Assembly (NCBI RefSeq): GCF_000376565.1
Contig: NZ_BARG01000013.1
Location: 44,948 to 108,947, forward strand
Direction of reading: 5' to 3'
DNA length: 64,000 bases
Source: Streptomyces hokutonensis
GTDB taxonomy: Bacteria; Actinomycetota; Actinomycetes; Streptomycetales; Streptomycetaceae
How positions within the stretch are numbered: position 1 is the first letter of the stretch; each line of letters starts with the position of its first letter. This document shows, one piece after another, positions 32,054 to 40,806 of the stretch. Made by a program: the position numbers and the translations under genes. The notes beneath the pieces were generated by a model. That model saw nothing but the letters and a program-made list of their open reading frames with translations, was not told the DNA's origin and ran no database searches.

Positions 32054-32608
32054 ATGACCACACTCGCAGAACGGCCCCACACCGCACTCCTGCTGATCGA
32101 CGTCCAGGTCGCCGTCGTGGCCGACGCGTACGAGCGTGACGCGGTCGTCGCCAACATCGCCGCGCTCGCCGACCGGGCACGCGAGGAAGACGTCCCGGTC
32201 ATCTGGGTCCAGCACTCCGACGAGAACACTCCGAAGGGCAGCGAGGGCTGGCAGTACGTCCCCGAACTGACTCTCCGCGACCAGGAACCCCTGATCCACA
32301 AGACCTACCCGGACTCCTTCGACGACACCAACCTGGAGGAGGTGCTGGCCGCCGCCCAGGTCGGACGCCTCGTCGTGGCGGGCGCATCCACCGACCAGTG
32401 CATCCGCTCCACACTCCACAGCGCGTTCACCCGCGGCTACGACGTGACACTCGTCGGCGACGCCCACACCACGACCGACCTCAGCCAGTGGGGTGCGCCG
32501 CCGCCGGAGCAGGTCATCGCCCACACGAACCTCTACTGGAAGTACCACACCGGCCCCGGCCGCACGGCGGGAGTCGACACGACGAAGGACGTCACCCTCA
32601 CAACCTGA
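32054..32608 (+). CDS. Isochorismatase family cysteine hydrolase
   Basis: 184 residues, cytosolic. Catalytic triad pattern of the family: Asp in LLIDVQVAVV, Lys in IHKTYPDSF and Cys in VAGASTDQCIRST. Members hydrolyse amides or vinyl ethers (nicotinamidase, isochorismatase, ureidoacrylate types); the substrate is not clear. TAGCGT at 32041-32046 is seven bases before the ATG, so the message is probably leaderless. Confidence 0.9.
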   Translation: MTTLAERPHTALLLIDVQVAVVADAYERDAVVANIAALADRAREEDVPVIWVQHSDENTPKGSEGWQYVPELTLRDQEPLIHKTYPDSFDDTNLEEVLAAAQVGRLVVAGASTDQCIRSTLHSAFTRGYDVTLVGDAHTTTDLSQWGAPPPEQVIAHTNLYWKYHTGPGRTAGVDTTKDVTLTT

Positions 32609-32740
32609 CCTCGGTCCACACCGTCTTGCGCGGACGCTCGCCCTCGGCCACGTATCCGCAACTCCAAGAACAAGCTGGGTGCACAGCTGGCCCTCTCCAC
32701 TCCTGGTTGGGGCGAGTTCGTCACGTACGTTGTGAAGTCG

Positions 32741-33010
32741 CCGTTGGGCCACTCGCTTCTTTGGCAGTGTCGGGCTTCCGCGGACCGAGTAAAGGGCGCT
32801 CCCTGCGGTCGCGTCGCCTGCGGCGATTCCGCTGCGCTCCACCCTTGACTAGGTCCGCTCCAGCCCGTCTGAGAAGCGAGCGAGCGGCCCGGAGGAATGG
32901 GGGGCCGAGGCATACCGGCCCCTTACGTCGGCTGCGTACGCAACCAGCGGAACGGGGCGCGTCCGCGTCTCGCCAGCACGCCGGGCCGGCTCAGCGGCCA
33001 ACGGCCGGTG
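32741..33010 (+). repeat. Long inverted repeat, left arm
   Basis: Pairs with 33355-33627. The outer 155 bp are about 85-90 percent identical by eye; the inner part is less alike but keeps blocks such as CTCAGCGGCCAAC and CGCCAGCACGCC. Confidence 0.8.
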
Positions 33011-33354
33011 GGGGGGGTGTGGATGGCGGGCGGTGGGTGGTGTGTGGCGGGTGATTGGCGGATGGGGGCCGGAGGACTGGACGGGGTGCCGGGGCGGTCC
33101 TGGGTGGTGATCGGGGTGGAGGCCCGGTTCTGCCCATCGCCTTGATTGCCTTGGTCGCCTTGTCCCTGTCTGGGATCCGGTGCGCCGAAATGCGGCAGCC
33201 GGGGAGGGCGAGGATGCCGTGTTCTACCGCTGACCCGGCCTGACCCCCTCTGAAAGCTGTGGTCTTTTCTAACCAGTCATGGGGGTGGAGAGTGGTTAGT
33301 CTGGGGCCCAGCTTCTGGAGACCCCCAAGCCCCCACCCACTGCTCGTTCGCCCC

Positions 33355-33627
33355 TCACCGGGGGTTGGCCGCTGAGCCGGCGCGGCGTGCTGGCGAGGCG
33401 CGGACGCGCATCCGCTCCGCCGGGTGCGGACGCAGCCCACGTGAGGGGTCAAGGGACCTCGGCCACCCGTTCCTCCCCGGCCGCTCGCTCGCTTCTCAGA
33501 CGGGCTGGAGCGGACCTAGTCAAGGGTGACCCGGAGGGTCATCGCCGCAGGCGACGCGACCGTAGGGAGCGCCCTTTACTCGGTCCGTGGAAGTCCGACA
33601 CTGGCAAAGAAGCGAGTGGCCCAACGG
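33355..33627 (-). repeat. Long inverted repeat, right arm
   Basis: Reverse complement of 32741-33010 with scattered differences and one replaced block of about 15 bp near 33525-33540. Ends 48 bp before the YbaK-type gene. Confidence 0.8.
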
Positions 33628-33675
33628 TAAGAACTCAGTCGCAGGCCCAGTACACCCCCCGCTAGCGTGCCGTAC

Positions 33676-34197
33676 ATGACCACGAACGGCAGCGAAAACC
33701 CCCAGGACTCAGACTCCGGCGCCAACCCTCGTTTCGCCGAAGCCATAAGGGAGTTGGGACTCGCGGAACTCCTCAACAGCATCCGGCGCTTCCCGGACGC
33801 GACCCGTACCGCAGCGGAGGCCGCCGCCGCGATCGGGTGCGAGTTGAGTGAGATCTGCAAGTCCCTGATCTTCGCGGCGGACGGGGTACCGGTGCTGGTG
33901 CTGATGGACGGGGCATCGCGGGTGGACGTGGAGCGGGTCCGGGAGGAGCTCGGCGTCGAGAAGGTCACGCGGGCCAAGGCAGAGGTCGTACGGGAGACGA
34001 CGGGGTATGCCATCGGAGGCGTGCCGCCCTTTGGGCACCGTACGAAGACTCGGGTGCTCGCGGATCGTTCGCTGCTCGCGCACGATGTCGTGTGGGCCGC
34101 CGCAGGCAATCCGCATGCGGTGTTTCCCATGGAGCCGAAGGAACTTGTCGCGTACGCAGGTGCCACCTTGGTGGACGTGCGCGAGCAGATCTCGTGA
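33676..34197 (+). CDS. YbaK/EbsC-type aminoacyl-tRNA deacylase
   Basis: 173 residues. Family signs: AAAAIGCELSEICKSLIFAADG with the conserved lysine, then GYAIGGVPPFGH and the C-terminal VVWAAAGNPHAVFPMEPKEL. Members clear mischarged Cys- or Pro-tRNA. TAGCGT at 33663-33668 lies seven bases before the ATG, so the message is probably leaderless. The stop overlaps the GTG of the next gene. Confidence 0.88.
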   Translation: MTTNGSENPQDSDSGANPRFAEAIRELGLAELLNSIRRFPDATRTAAEAAAAIGCELSEICKSLIFAADGVPVLVLMDGASRVDVERVREELGVEKVTRAKAEVVRETTGYAIGGVPPFGHRTKTRVLADRSLLAHDVVWAAAGNPHAVFPMEPKELVAYAGATLVDVREQIS

Positions 34198-35039
34198 CGC
34201 CACTGGTCGCCGCCGCCGTCCTGCTCGCCGCTGTCACCCACGCCTGCTGGAACGCCCTCGCGCACCAAATCACGGACAAGCTGGTCGGGTTCACGCTCAT
34301 CACGGGTGGTGGGACGGTCATCGGGCTGGCGCTCGTGCCGTTCACGGCTTTTCCGGACGCAGGCGCGTGGCCGTATATCGGGGCCTCCGCGCTCATTCAT
34401 CTCGCCTACACACTGCTGCTGATGAAGTCTTTCCGGCTGGGGGACTTCGGGCAGGCGTATCCGATCGCGCGCGGCACCGCGCCCCTCGTCGTCACGGTCT
34501 TCGCCGCCGTCTTCGCGCACGAGGTGCCGGACGGGTGGGCGGCGGCGGGTATCGCGCTGTCGTGCACGGGACTGACCGGTGTCGCGCTGTGGGGGATGCG
34601 CGGGCGGCGGCCCAACTGGGCGGCGATCGGGGCCGCGTTGGCGACGGGGCTGTCGATCGCGGCGTACACCGTCGTGGACGGGCTGGGTGTGCGCGCCTCG
34701 GGGTCGTCGCTGGGGTACATCGCCTGGCTGATGGCGGCGGAGGGGTGGATGATCCCGGTCTACGCCTTCTCCCTTCGACGGGGTCAACTCCTCTCGGAAC
34801 TACGGCCGTTCGCCGCCGTCGGCTTCCTCGGTGCCGCCCTGTCCGTGCTGGCGTACGGACTCGTCCTGTGGGCCCAGACCCGCGCGGCCCTCGCCCCCAT
34901 CGCCGCCCTGCGCGAGTCGTCGATCATCGTCGGCGCGGCCATCGGAGCGGTCTTCTTCAAGGAGCGGTTCGGGGCGCCCCGGATCGCCGCCGCCGTGCTG
35001 CTGGTGGCCGGGATCGGGCTGATGCTGCGCGCGGGTTGA
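34194..35039 (+). CDS. EamA family (DMT) transporter
   Basis: 281 residues with ten hydrophobic helices in two EamA repeats, ending with the typical ALAPIAALRESSIIVGAAIGAVFFKERF segment. These carry small metabolites or amino acids across the membrane; substrate unknown. GTG at 34194 overlaps the deacylase stop (GTGA). Confidence 0.9.
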   Translation: MTPLVAAAVLLAAVTHACWNALAHQITDKLVGFTLITGGGTVIGLALVPFTAFPDAGAWPYIGASALIHLAYTLLLMKSFRLGDFGQAYPIARGTAPLVVTVFAAVFAHEVPDGWAAAGIALSCTGLTGVALWGMRGRRPNWAAIGAALATGLSIAAYTVVDGLGVRASGSSLGYIAWLMAAEGWMIPVYAFSLRRGQLLSELRPFAAVGFLGAALSVLAYGLVLWAQTRAALAPIAALRESSIIVGAAIGAVFFKERFGAPRIAAAVLLVAGIGLMLRAG

Positions 35040-35161
35040 CCGTTTCTTCACCCTGCTTGTCGACGACTTGACGATCCGTTCCATGGGCGTTCAGACGGCT
35101 GTCTGTGTGTGTGGTGTGTGGTGCCCCTAAGGTCCCTGAGGATTCGGGAGAGAAGGGGCTC

Positions 35162-36100
35162 ATGGAGACACTCCACGCGGTCCGGGCCGGCGGGATCAGC
35201 AAGTGCTTCGGCGAGGTCGTCGCGCTCGATGGCGTCGATCTGGATGTGACGCAGGGCCAGATCCACGGTCTGGTCGGGCCGAACGGGGCGGGCAAGACCA
35301 CCTTGCTCGGTCTGCTGCTGGGGCTGGCCGTCGCCGACAGCGGGCGGCTGGAGATCCTCGGTCAGCAGGTGGGGCGGGCGTTCGCCGCCCCCGACGGTGT
35401 GGCCGGTTTCGTGGACGGGCCCGGTCTCTATCCCTCTCTCACCGCCCGGCAGAACCTCGCCGCGCTGGCCGCCCTTCGTGGCGGCGACGCGCGGACGGCG
35501 GGCATCGACGACGTGCTCGACCAGGTCGGCCTCACCGATGTCGCCGACGACCGGGCGCGTGGCTTCTCGCTCGGGATGCGCCAACGGCTCGGGCTCGCCG
35601 CCGCACTGCTCACCAGACCCCGGCTGCTCATCCTCGACGAACCGTCCAACGGCCTTGATCCGGCGGGCAAGAGACATGTGCACGGAGTGCTCACCAGACT
35701 CGCCGCCGACGGAACCGCCGTGGTGCTCTCCAGCCACCGTATGGACGACCTGGAGGCGCTCTGCTCCGAGGTCACGATCCTCGCCACCGGACGGGTCGTG
35801 TTCTCCGGGCCGTTGAGCAAGCTGGCCGCCGAGAGCCGTGAACTCGACTACCGGCTGCGGACGTCGGACCCCGGGGCCGCGCGCCGGCTCGCCGCCGACA
35901 CCGCCGGCGTCCGGATCGTCGACGACAGCGTCGTACGGCAGGACGCCGACGTGTTCGTCGTACGCGCGCTGACGCCCGCCCTCGACGAACTGGTGGCCCA
36001 GGTCGTGCGGTCGGGCATCGCGGTGCGTGAACTCGCGCCCGTGGTATCGCCGTTGGAGGCCGCGTTCCTCGCGCTCACCGATCAGGAGGCGGGTCGATGA
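35162..36100 (+). CDS. ABC transporter ATP-binding protein
   Basis: 312 residues from ATG 35162 (AGAAGGGG upstream). Walker A GPNGAGKTT, signature FSLGMRQRLG, Walker B LLILDEPSNGLDP and the switch histidine in LSSHRMDDLEAL. The C-terminal 90 residues form the extra domain typical of type-2 exporters of drugs or lantibiotics. Coupled by ATGA to its permease. Confidence 0.93.
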   Translation: METLHAVRAGGISKCFGEVVALDGVDLDVTQGQIHGLVGPNGAGKTTLLGLLLGLAVADSGRLEILGQQVGRAFAAPDGVAGFVDGPGLYPSLTARQNLAALAALRGGDARTAGIDDVLDQVGLTDVADDRARGFSLGMRQRLGLAAALLTRPRLLILDEPSNGLDPAGKRHVHGVLTRLAADGTAVVLSSHRMDDLEALCSEVTILATGRVVFSGPLSKLAAESRELDYRLRTSDPGAARRLAADTAGVRIVDDSVVRQDADVFVVRALTPALDELVAQVVRSGIAVRELAPVVSPLEAAFLALTDQEAGR

Positions 36101-37446
36101 CCGCGGTCGCCGTTGCCGAACGGACCGTCACGGCACCCCCCGTCTCCGTCGCGCGCGGCTACCGCTTCGAACTCGTCAAGCTGGTCTCGCAGTGGCGGGT
36201 CCGGCTGCTGGTGCTCGCCTGTTGGGTCGCGCCCGCGCTCTTCGTCGCGGGGGTGAGCCAGCAGGACACCCTCCCCTCCGACACCCTCTTCGGGCGCTGG
36301 ATGCACGCCACGGGGTGGGCCGGGCCGTTGGTCATGCTTGGTTTCGCGGGTACTTGGGCGTTGCCGCTGCTCACGTCCCTCGTCGCCGGTGACGTGTTCG
36401 CCGCCGAGGACCGGCTCGGCACCTGGCGGCATCTGCTGGTGGCGGTCCGTTCGCCCGCGCGGATCTTCGTGGCGAAGACGCTGGCCAGCGTCACCGTCAT
36501 CCTGGCGCTGGTGGCGGGGCTGGCCGTCTCCAGCACGGTCGGCGGGCTCCTGGCCGTCGGCAACCAGCCGCTGGTCGGCCTCGACGGCCACTTGCTGTCC
36601 CCGGGCGACGCGGCCGGCCGGGTCCTGCTCGCCTGGCTCTGCGCCCTCGCCCCGACCCTGGCGCTGGCCGCGATCGGCCTCCTCGGGTCGGTCGCGCTGG
36701 GCCGGTCCTCGATGGGGCTGCTGCTGCCGGTGCTGGTGGCCCTCGCGATGCAGGTCGCTCAGATGCTGCCGCTGCCCGTCGCCGTGCGCCTCGCCCTCCC
36801 CGGCTACGCCTTCATCTCCTGGAACGGCCTGTTCACCAGCCCGGCCCAGCTCACCCCGCTCCTGATCGCGGTCGCGGTCAGTCTGGCGTGGGCCGTACTC
36901 GCGACCGCGCTGGCTCATCTCCTGTTCGTACGGCGGGACTTCACCAACCCGGCCTACGACGGCTCCGGGCGCCGCGCGTTCACCTTCGGCGTGCTGCCGC
37001 TGGCCGCGCTGACCGCAGTCACCGTAGGGGCGGTCGCCGTGGCGACTCCGTCGACGGGCTCGGGGATCGAGCAGGCGAAGGTGCAGAAATCCCTCGCCAT
37101 CGTGTTCGCGCACCTGTACCGCCTCCAGACCGAGCAACTCCACCGGCCCGCCGTCACCGAGGCCCAGCTCCGGACCTCGGCGGCCTGCACCAAGAGCGAC
37201 GGCCAGGCAGCCCAGGAGGGCGCGGGCAACGACTGGCGCTGCGTCGTGAGCTGGCATCTCCCCGGAGTCGCGGTCACGGGGTCGGCGATCTACCAGCTCG
37301 ACATCACCTCGGACGGGCGGTTCGTGGCGGACGGCGACGGTCCCAAGGAAGTCAACGGCTACTTCCTGGTGCGGACTTCGACCGGCGATGCCCCGAATCC
37401 GCTGTGGCAGTTCGACGGCAACGTCGAACTGCTCGAAACCCAGTGA
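36097..37446 (+). CDS. ABC transporter permease with C-terminal outside domain
   Basis: 449 residues. Six or seven membrane helices (for example LLVLACWVAPALFVAGV and TPLLIAVAVSLAWAVLATAL), then about 130 residues outside the membrane after FGVLPLAALTAVTVGAVAVA. That C-terminal part has two cysteines (SAACTKSD and WRCVVSWHL) that could form a disulfide. The half resembles ABC-2 permeases; the added domain is unusual. The phosphoesterase gene follows 13 bp downstream, so export and the secreted protein may be linked. Confidence 0.85.
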   Translation: MTAVAVAERTVTAPPVSVARGYRFELVKLVSQWRVRLLVLACWVAPALFVAGVSQQDTLPSDTLFGRWMHATGWAGPLVMLGFAGTWALPLLTSLVAGDVFAAEDRLGTWRHLLVAVRSPARIFVAKTLASVTVILALVAGLAVSSTVGGLLAVGNQPLVGLDGHLLSPGDAAGRVLLAWLCALAPTLALAAIGLLGSVALGRSSMGLLLPVLVALAMQVAQMLPLPVAVRLALPGYAFISWNGLFTSPAQLTPLLIAVAVSLAWAVLATALAHLLFVRRDFTNPAYDGSGRRAFTFGVLPLAALTAVTVGAVAVATPSTGSGIEQAKVQKSLAIVFAHLYRLQTEQLHRPAVTEAQLRTSAACTKSDGQAAQEGAGNDWRCVVSWHLPGVAVTGSAIYQLDITSDGRFVADGDGPKEVNGYFLVRTSTGDAPNPLWQFDGNVELLETQ

Positions 37447-37459
37447 AGGGAACAGTTCC

Positions 37460-40213
37460 GTGCAGGTAACCCGCCAGCGTCGGATCAACGAGAAAAACCA
37501 GGTCAACCTCTTCGGCAGACACGTCGGCCGCCGGGCACTGCTCGTGACGGCCGGTATCGCCGTCGCCCTCGGCGTCACGGGCACGGCGGTCGCCTCGACA
37601 TACCAGTTCGGCACCCAGCAGGTCGGCCAGACCACCGCCAACGGCCAGGTCATCTCCAGCGACCAGTACATCAAGCCGTACGGCAGCCGCACCGTCATCA
37701 ACGACGGCAAGATCATGTCGTCGACGGTCAGCCCGGACGGCACCCACCTCGCCGCCTCGATCGCCGACGGCGACGCCTCTCTGGTGGTCATGGACCTGGC
37801 TACCGGTCAGATCAAGCAGAAGATCGGCACCAGCACGGCGGACGACCTGCGCATCAGCAGCGGCGCCGTCGGCCAGGAAGGGCCGACCTACTCGCCCGAC
37901 GGCAAGCAGCTGTGGCTCGGGCAGGCGAACGGCTACACCAAGTTCACCGTCAACGCCGACGGCACCCTCGCGAGCCCCACCGCCGTCCCGATCGCCGCCG
38001 ACGGCGCCAAGCAGGCACTCGTGGGCGCGGCCGTGTTCTCCCCCGACGGCTCCACCGTCTACTCGGCGGTCAACGGCCAGAACAAGGTGGTCGCCATCGA
38101 CGCGGCGACCGGAACCATCAACCAGACCTGGACAGTTGGCACCGCCCCGCGCGGAATCGCCCTGGTCGGCGGCAAGTTGTACGTCAGCAACGAGGGCGGG
38201 CGCCCGGCGAAGGCCGGCGACACCACCATCAACTCCTACGGCACCGACGTGCCCGCGAACCCCAAGACCGGCGCCAGCACCACCGGCACGGTCAGCGTCA
38301 TCGACACCGCCGACCCGTCCGCCGCCGTCGGCACCATCGCCGTAGGACTGCACCCGACCGCCGTGTACGCCAAGAAGGGCGCGGTGTTCGTCACCAACAC
38401 CGCCGACAACAGCGTGTCGGTCATCGACACCCGCAAGGACAAGGTCGTCCAGACGATCGCCACCCAGCCGTGGCCCGAGGCGTCCGTCGGCTACGAGCCG
38501 AACGCGGTGACGCTCACCGACGACGGCCGGCTGCTGGTCACGCTCGGCCGCGCCAACGCGGTCGCCGTCTACCGCTACAGCTCCCCGCAGCAGCCCGCCC
38601 GCTACGTCGGCCTGCTCCCCACCGACTACTTCCCCTCGGGCATCACGGCCGACGGCAAGCAGATCGTCGTCGCCAACACCCGCGGCGTGGACGCCCTCCG
38701 CCCCGACGCGGCAGGCCACAACACGCACGACACGACGTCGAGCGTCACGCAGTTCACGCTGCCCAGCGACCTGACCGTCAAGTCCCAGACGGCCAAGGTC
38801 TTCAAGCAGAACGGCTGGACGCCCGGCTCGGTCGCCACGGCCAAGAGCAAGAGCCGCGCGAAGGCCGTCCCGGTCCCGACGCGGATCGGCGACCCCTCGA
38901 CGATCAAGCACGTCTTCCTGCTCGTCAAGGAGAACCGCACCTACGACCAGGTCTTCGGCGACCTCCCGCAGGGCAACGGCAACGCCTCGCTCACCCAGTT
39001 CGGCGAGAACGTGACGCCCAACCAGCACGCGCTGGCCGAGCAGTTCGGGCTCTACGACAACTTCTACGACATCGGCACCAACTCCGCCGAGGGCCACAAC
39101 TGGCTGATGCAGTCGGACAATCCGGAGTACACGGAGTCGTCGGCCGGCGAGTACACGCGCAGCTACGACACCGAGAACGACGTCCTCGGTCACCAGAAGA
39201 CCGGCTTCATCTGGACCGGCGCGCAGGCGGCCGGCAAGTCCGTCAAGGACTTCGGTGAGTTCCAGTCGCTGGAGACCAAGCCGGCCGGCGCGACCTGGCA
39301 GAACCTGTACTGCGACAGCAAGAACATGGCCGCCACCGGAGCGGAGACCGCCTACCCCATCAAGACGGGCTCGGCGATCCCCTCCCTCAACGACGTGTCG
39401 GTGCAGGGCTTCCCGCTGTTCGACCTCGACGTCCCGGACATCTACAAAGAGCAGATCTGGCAGCAGGACTTCGACAAGAACGGCCCGGCGAACCTGAACA
39501 TGTTCTGGTTCTCCAACGACCACACCGGCGGCCCGGCCAACGCCGCCGCCGAGGTCGCCGACAACGACCTCGCGGTCGGGAAGATGGTCGACAAGATCAC
39601 CCACAGCAAGTACTGGAAGGACTCGGCGATCTTCGTCGTCGAGGACGACTCCCAGGCCGGCCTCGACCACGTCGACGGCCACCGCGCCCCGGTCCAGGTC
39701 ATCAGCCCGTACGCCAACCACGGCACGGTCGACGACCACTACTACTCGCAGATCACCATGGTCCGCACGATCGAGCAGATCCTCGGCATCCACCCGATGA
39801 ACCAGCTCGACAGCGCGGCCACCCCCATGTACGGCGCCTTCACGAACAAGCCCGACACCACCCCGTTCACCGCGGTCCCCAACCGCACGTCCCTCACCCT
39901 GGGCGTGAGCCCCCAGCCGTCCTGCGGCTCGGACACCCCGGCGGCCCAGGACAAGAACGCCCTGGCCGCACCGACAACGGTCGCGGTCCCGCAGGCCGAG
40001 AAGACGCTCGCGGCAGAGTGGAAGACCTGGGCCTCCCACCAGCGCCTCACCGGCCCCCACGCGGTCCCCGATTACGCCAACCCCACCCAGATGAACCGCT
40101 ACACCTGGTACCAGACCCACAACTGGACCAAGCCCTACCCCGGCGACAGCAAGATCTACGCACCGGACGACGTCCCCGGCGCCTACCTCCCGTCGCCGGA
40201 GTCCGACGGCTGA
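37460..40213 (+). CDS. Secreted YncE-like propeller/phosphoesterase fusion protein
   Basis: 917 residues from GTG 37460 (GAAGGGA upstream). The N-terminus has a twin-arginine-like export signal (HVGRRALLVTAGIAVALGV). Residues about 75-440 form a YncE-type beta-propeller with repeated SPDG and VIDTADP/VIDTRKD blades. From about 480 comes a phosphoesterase/alkaline phosphatase-like domain: KHVFLLVKENRTYDQVFGDL, NSAEGHNWLMQSDN and FVVEDDSQAGLDHVDGHR. It probably hydrolyses phosphate esters outside the cell. Propeller-phosphoesterase fusions of this kind are common in Streptomyces. A terminator follows. Confidence 0.88.
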   Translation: MQVTRQRRINEKNQVNLFGRHVGRRALLVTAGIAVALGVTGTAVASTYQFGTQQVGQTTANGQVISSDQYIKPYGSRTVINDGKIMSSTVSPDGTHLAASIADGDASLVVMDLATGQIKQKIGTSTADDLRISSGAVGQEGPTYSPDGKQLWLGQANGYTKFTVNADGTLASPTAVPIAADGAKQALVGAAVFSPDGSTVYSAVNGQNKVVAIDAATGTINQTWTVGTAPRGIALVGGKLYVSNEGGRPAKAGDTTINSYGTDVPANPKTGASTTGTVSVIDTADPSAAVGTIAVGLHPTAVYAKKGAVFVTNTADNSVSVIDTRKDKVVQTIATQPWPEASVGYEPNAVTLTDDGRLLVTLGRANAVAVYRYSSPQQPARYVGLLPTDYFPSGITADGKQIVVANTRGVDALRPDAAGHNTHDTTSSVTQFTLPSDLTVKSQTAKVFKQNGWTPGSVATAKSKSRAKAVPVPTRIGDPSTIKHVFLLVKENRTYDQVFGDLPQGNGNASLTQFGENVTPNQHALAEQFGLYDNFYDIGTNSAEGHNWLMQSDNPEYTESSAGEYTRSYDTENDVLGHQKTGFIWTGAQAAGKSVKDFGEFQSLETKPAGATWQNLYCDSKNMAATGAETAYPIKTGSAIPSLNDVSVQGFPLFDLDVPDIYKEQIWQQDFDKNGPANLNMFWFSNDHTGGPANAAAEVADNDLAVGKMVDKITHSKYWKDSAIFVVEDDSQAGLDHVDGHRAPVQVISPYANHGTVDDHYYSQITMVRTIEQILGIHPMNQLDSAATPMYGAFTNKPDTTPFTAVPNRTSLTLGVSPQPSCGSDTPAAQDKNALAAPTTVAVPQAEKTLAAEWKTWASHQRLTGPHAVPDYANPTQMNRYTWYQTHNWTKPYPGDSKIYAPDDVPGAYLPSPESDG

Positions 40214-40237
40214 CCGGAGCCCCGGCCCGTCAACGGT

Positions 40238-40265
40238 CCCTGACCGGCGTCACCGCCGGTCAGGG
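40238..40265. terminator. Bidirectional terminator
   Basis: CCCTGACCGGCG and CGCCGGTCAGGG, 12-bp perfect stem with TCAC loop, between convergent genes; it includes the stop codon of the RidA gene. Confidence 0.85.
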
Positions 40266-40670
40266 GCGTACCGCCACCGCGTCCACCTCGAACAGCATCC
40301 CGGGCAGCGCGAGCGAGGCGACCCCGCTCAGCGTCTGGGCCGGCAGACGGTCGCCGAAGTGCGCGTGCAGCGCCTTGCCCAGGGTCTCCAGCTTCGTGAG
40401 GTCGTGGTCGACGACGAACGTCCCCAGCCGCACCACGTGCTCGAACCCGAGACCCACTCCCGCAAGCGCCGACCGGAGTCGCGCGAAGGCCACGTCCACC
40501 TGCGCCGAGAAGTCCCCCACCACCGGCGCCCCCGTCTCGTCGGACGCGTACTGCCCGCCGATGAAGACGAGTTCACCGGGCGCGGACACCGCGTGGCTGT
40601 ACCCGAAGGGGGTGGGGTCGTGGAGCGCGGGCGGGTTGGTGATCGTGCGCGCGTCGTTCTTGAGCGTCAT
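40260..40670 (-). CDS. RidA family protein
   Basis: 136 residues, small trimeric enamine/imine deaminase family. Visible: YSHAVSAPGELVFIGGQYASDETG, FEHVVRLGTFVVD and the C-terminal LPGMLFEVDAVAV. The usual catalytic arginine in the R-x-x-V-x-V end is not obvious here (PGMLFEVDAVAV lacks it), so it may be a divergent Rid subgroup. Start ATG at 40670. Confidence 0.85.
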   Translation of the reverse strand: MTLKNDARTITNPPALHDPTPFGYSHAVSAPGELVFIGGQYASDETGAPVVGDFSAQVDVAFARLRSALAGVGLGFEHVVRLGTFVVDHDLTKLETLGKALHAHFGDRLPAQTLSGVASLALPGMLFEVDAVAVRP

Positions 40671-40711
40671 GGACGGGAAACGCCCCGCACACTCCGCCCA
40701 TTCCGTTCCCG

Positions 40712-40749
40712 CGCCCCTAAAACGGCCCGAAGGGCCAGTTTTAGGGGCG
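40712..40749. terminator. Long hairpin between RidA and phosphoesterase genes
   Basis: CGCCCCTAAAAC (40712-40723) pairs with GTTTTAGGGGCG (40738-40749); the loop itself forms GGCCC-GAA-GGGCC. It lies downstream of the metallophosphoesterase gene on the minus strand and abuts the interspersed repeat at 40743. Confidence 0.75.
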
Positions 40750-40772
40750 CGGGGAACGGCGCGACCAGCCCC
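40743..40772 (-). repeat. 30-bp interspersed repeat, copy 2
   Basis: Inverted copy of 24977-25006 with one mismatch, again in a terminator region. Confidence 0.7.
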
Positions 40773-40806
40773 AACGGCGCAGCACCCAACCGACTACCCG
40801 ATCGAC

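Larger units (their letters stand above)
32609..33675. other. Intergenic segment with long inverted arms, no convincing gene
   Basis: About 1.07 kb. The left arm 32741-33010 and right arm 33355-33627 are imperfect reverse complements, with long exact blocks such as the one containing ACTAGGTCCGCTCCAGCCCG. Open frames across the arms lack start signals and have the composition of the repeats. The central 345 bp has no gene that I can support. Confidence 0.75.

Noticed and set aside
32629..33665. Small proteins encoded in the inverted arms near 33 kb
   Set aside because: Arginine/proline-rich frames on both strands reflect the repeat composition; no start signals or conserved domains.
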